From NCBI RefSeq assembly GCF_026914265.1, contig NC_069135.1:24160167-24224166 (forward strand): a DNA stretch of 64,000 nt, written 5' to 3'. This stretch comes from Mya arenaria. Taxonomy: Eukaryota > Mollusca > Bivalvia > Myida > Myidae. Below are positions 63,701 to 64,000 of this stretch, piece after piece (position 1 is the first letter of the stretch; every line of letters begins with the position of its first letter). The position numbers and the translations under genes are program-made. The notes under the pieces are model-generated. The model saw nothing but the letters and a program-made list of their open reading frames with translations. It did not search any database and was not told where the DNA came from.

Positions 63701-64000
63701 TCTGATCTCAAAAAATATTGTCAGCATTCTTAAATGTCTATGCTGTGAACTTGTTGATACCTACATTTATTTCTTCACCTGTGCACTAAATAACGCCGTT
63801 TGTCATCTGTCGCTTCAACTACTACTCTTTTGATCGAAGGATGCCTCATAACATTCGAACAAAACATTTGACCAAGTGCAGATCTGTTTACGTCAATCTG
63901 TACTTTTTATGAGTATAAATTGAAATTCAAAAACCTTATCCCATTCCCACTGTCACCTTTTTTATGAAATACTTGTCTTCATAAGAACCGTTGTAACACG

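Overview
The window looks like nuclear DNA of a marine invertebrate, most likely a bivalve mollusc. It is AT-rich, with split genes and standard GT/AG introns. It is dense in degenerate non-LTR retrotransposons, tRNA-derived SINE-like units, foldback/MITE-like elements and mini- and microsatellites. One short repeat (about 37.68 kb) carries terminal hairpins that I recognise as common in mollusc genomes. The phylum call is inference; no rRNA or mitochondrial marker is present.

Layout. 1-2222 is a 25-bp-unit minisatellite. 2.68-23.83 kb (+) is the 3' part of a large modular secreted or surface gene, with 17 recognisable coding exons. They encode eight thrombospondin type-1 (TSP1) modules, a Ser/Thr/Pro-rich linker, a ninth TSP1, a MAM domain with a Thr-rich tail, then short TSP1, short TSP1, full TSP1 and short TSP1, then a stop. 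ATTAAA and a GT-rich tract follow the stop. Almost every exon is one domain with phase 1-1 boundaries, and the 5' end lies outside the window. The locus is still duplicating: decayed exon copies lie inside introns (about 5.44, 7.9 and 15.63 kb), an exon cassette is present at both 5.2 and 15.4 kb, and a collapsed dead copy of the 8.1-11.0 kb block lies downstream of the gene at about 25.5-27.0 kb.

13.4-13.9 kb holds a LINE 3' fragment, and 17.8-18.0 kb a mariner transposase relic on the minus strand. 31.2-36.9 kb is a broken two-ORF L1/Tx1-like LINE that has lost its reverse-transcriptase core. 37.4-38.5 kb is a nest of repeats and MITEs. 39.58-42.57 kb is bounded by 18-bp perfect inverted repeats and contains a split, broken THAP-domain reading frame; it is best read as a decayed THAP-bearing DNA transposon. 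44.3-45.5 kb (-), 49.2-50.56 kb (+) and 62.96-63.7 kb (+) are further dead LINE fragments.

Two other host loci are visible. One is an apparently intact three-exon gene at 50.68-53.95 kb (+) for a 128-residue protein with a possible NlpC/P60- or LRAT-like His/Cys arrangement. The other is a broken rhodopsin-like GPCR at 58.65-59.80 kb (-). The remaining long stretches are AT-rich and show no coding signal I can support. I found no convincing new multi-gene system. The most distinctive content is the TSP1/MAM gene with its exon-cassette birth and death, and the THAP-bearing inverted-repeat element.
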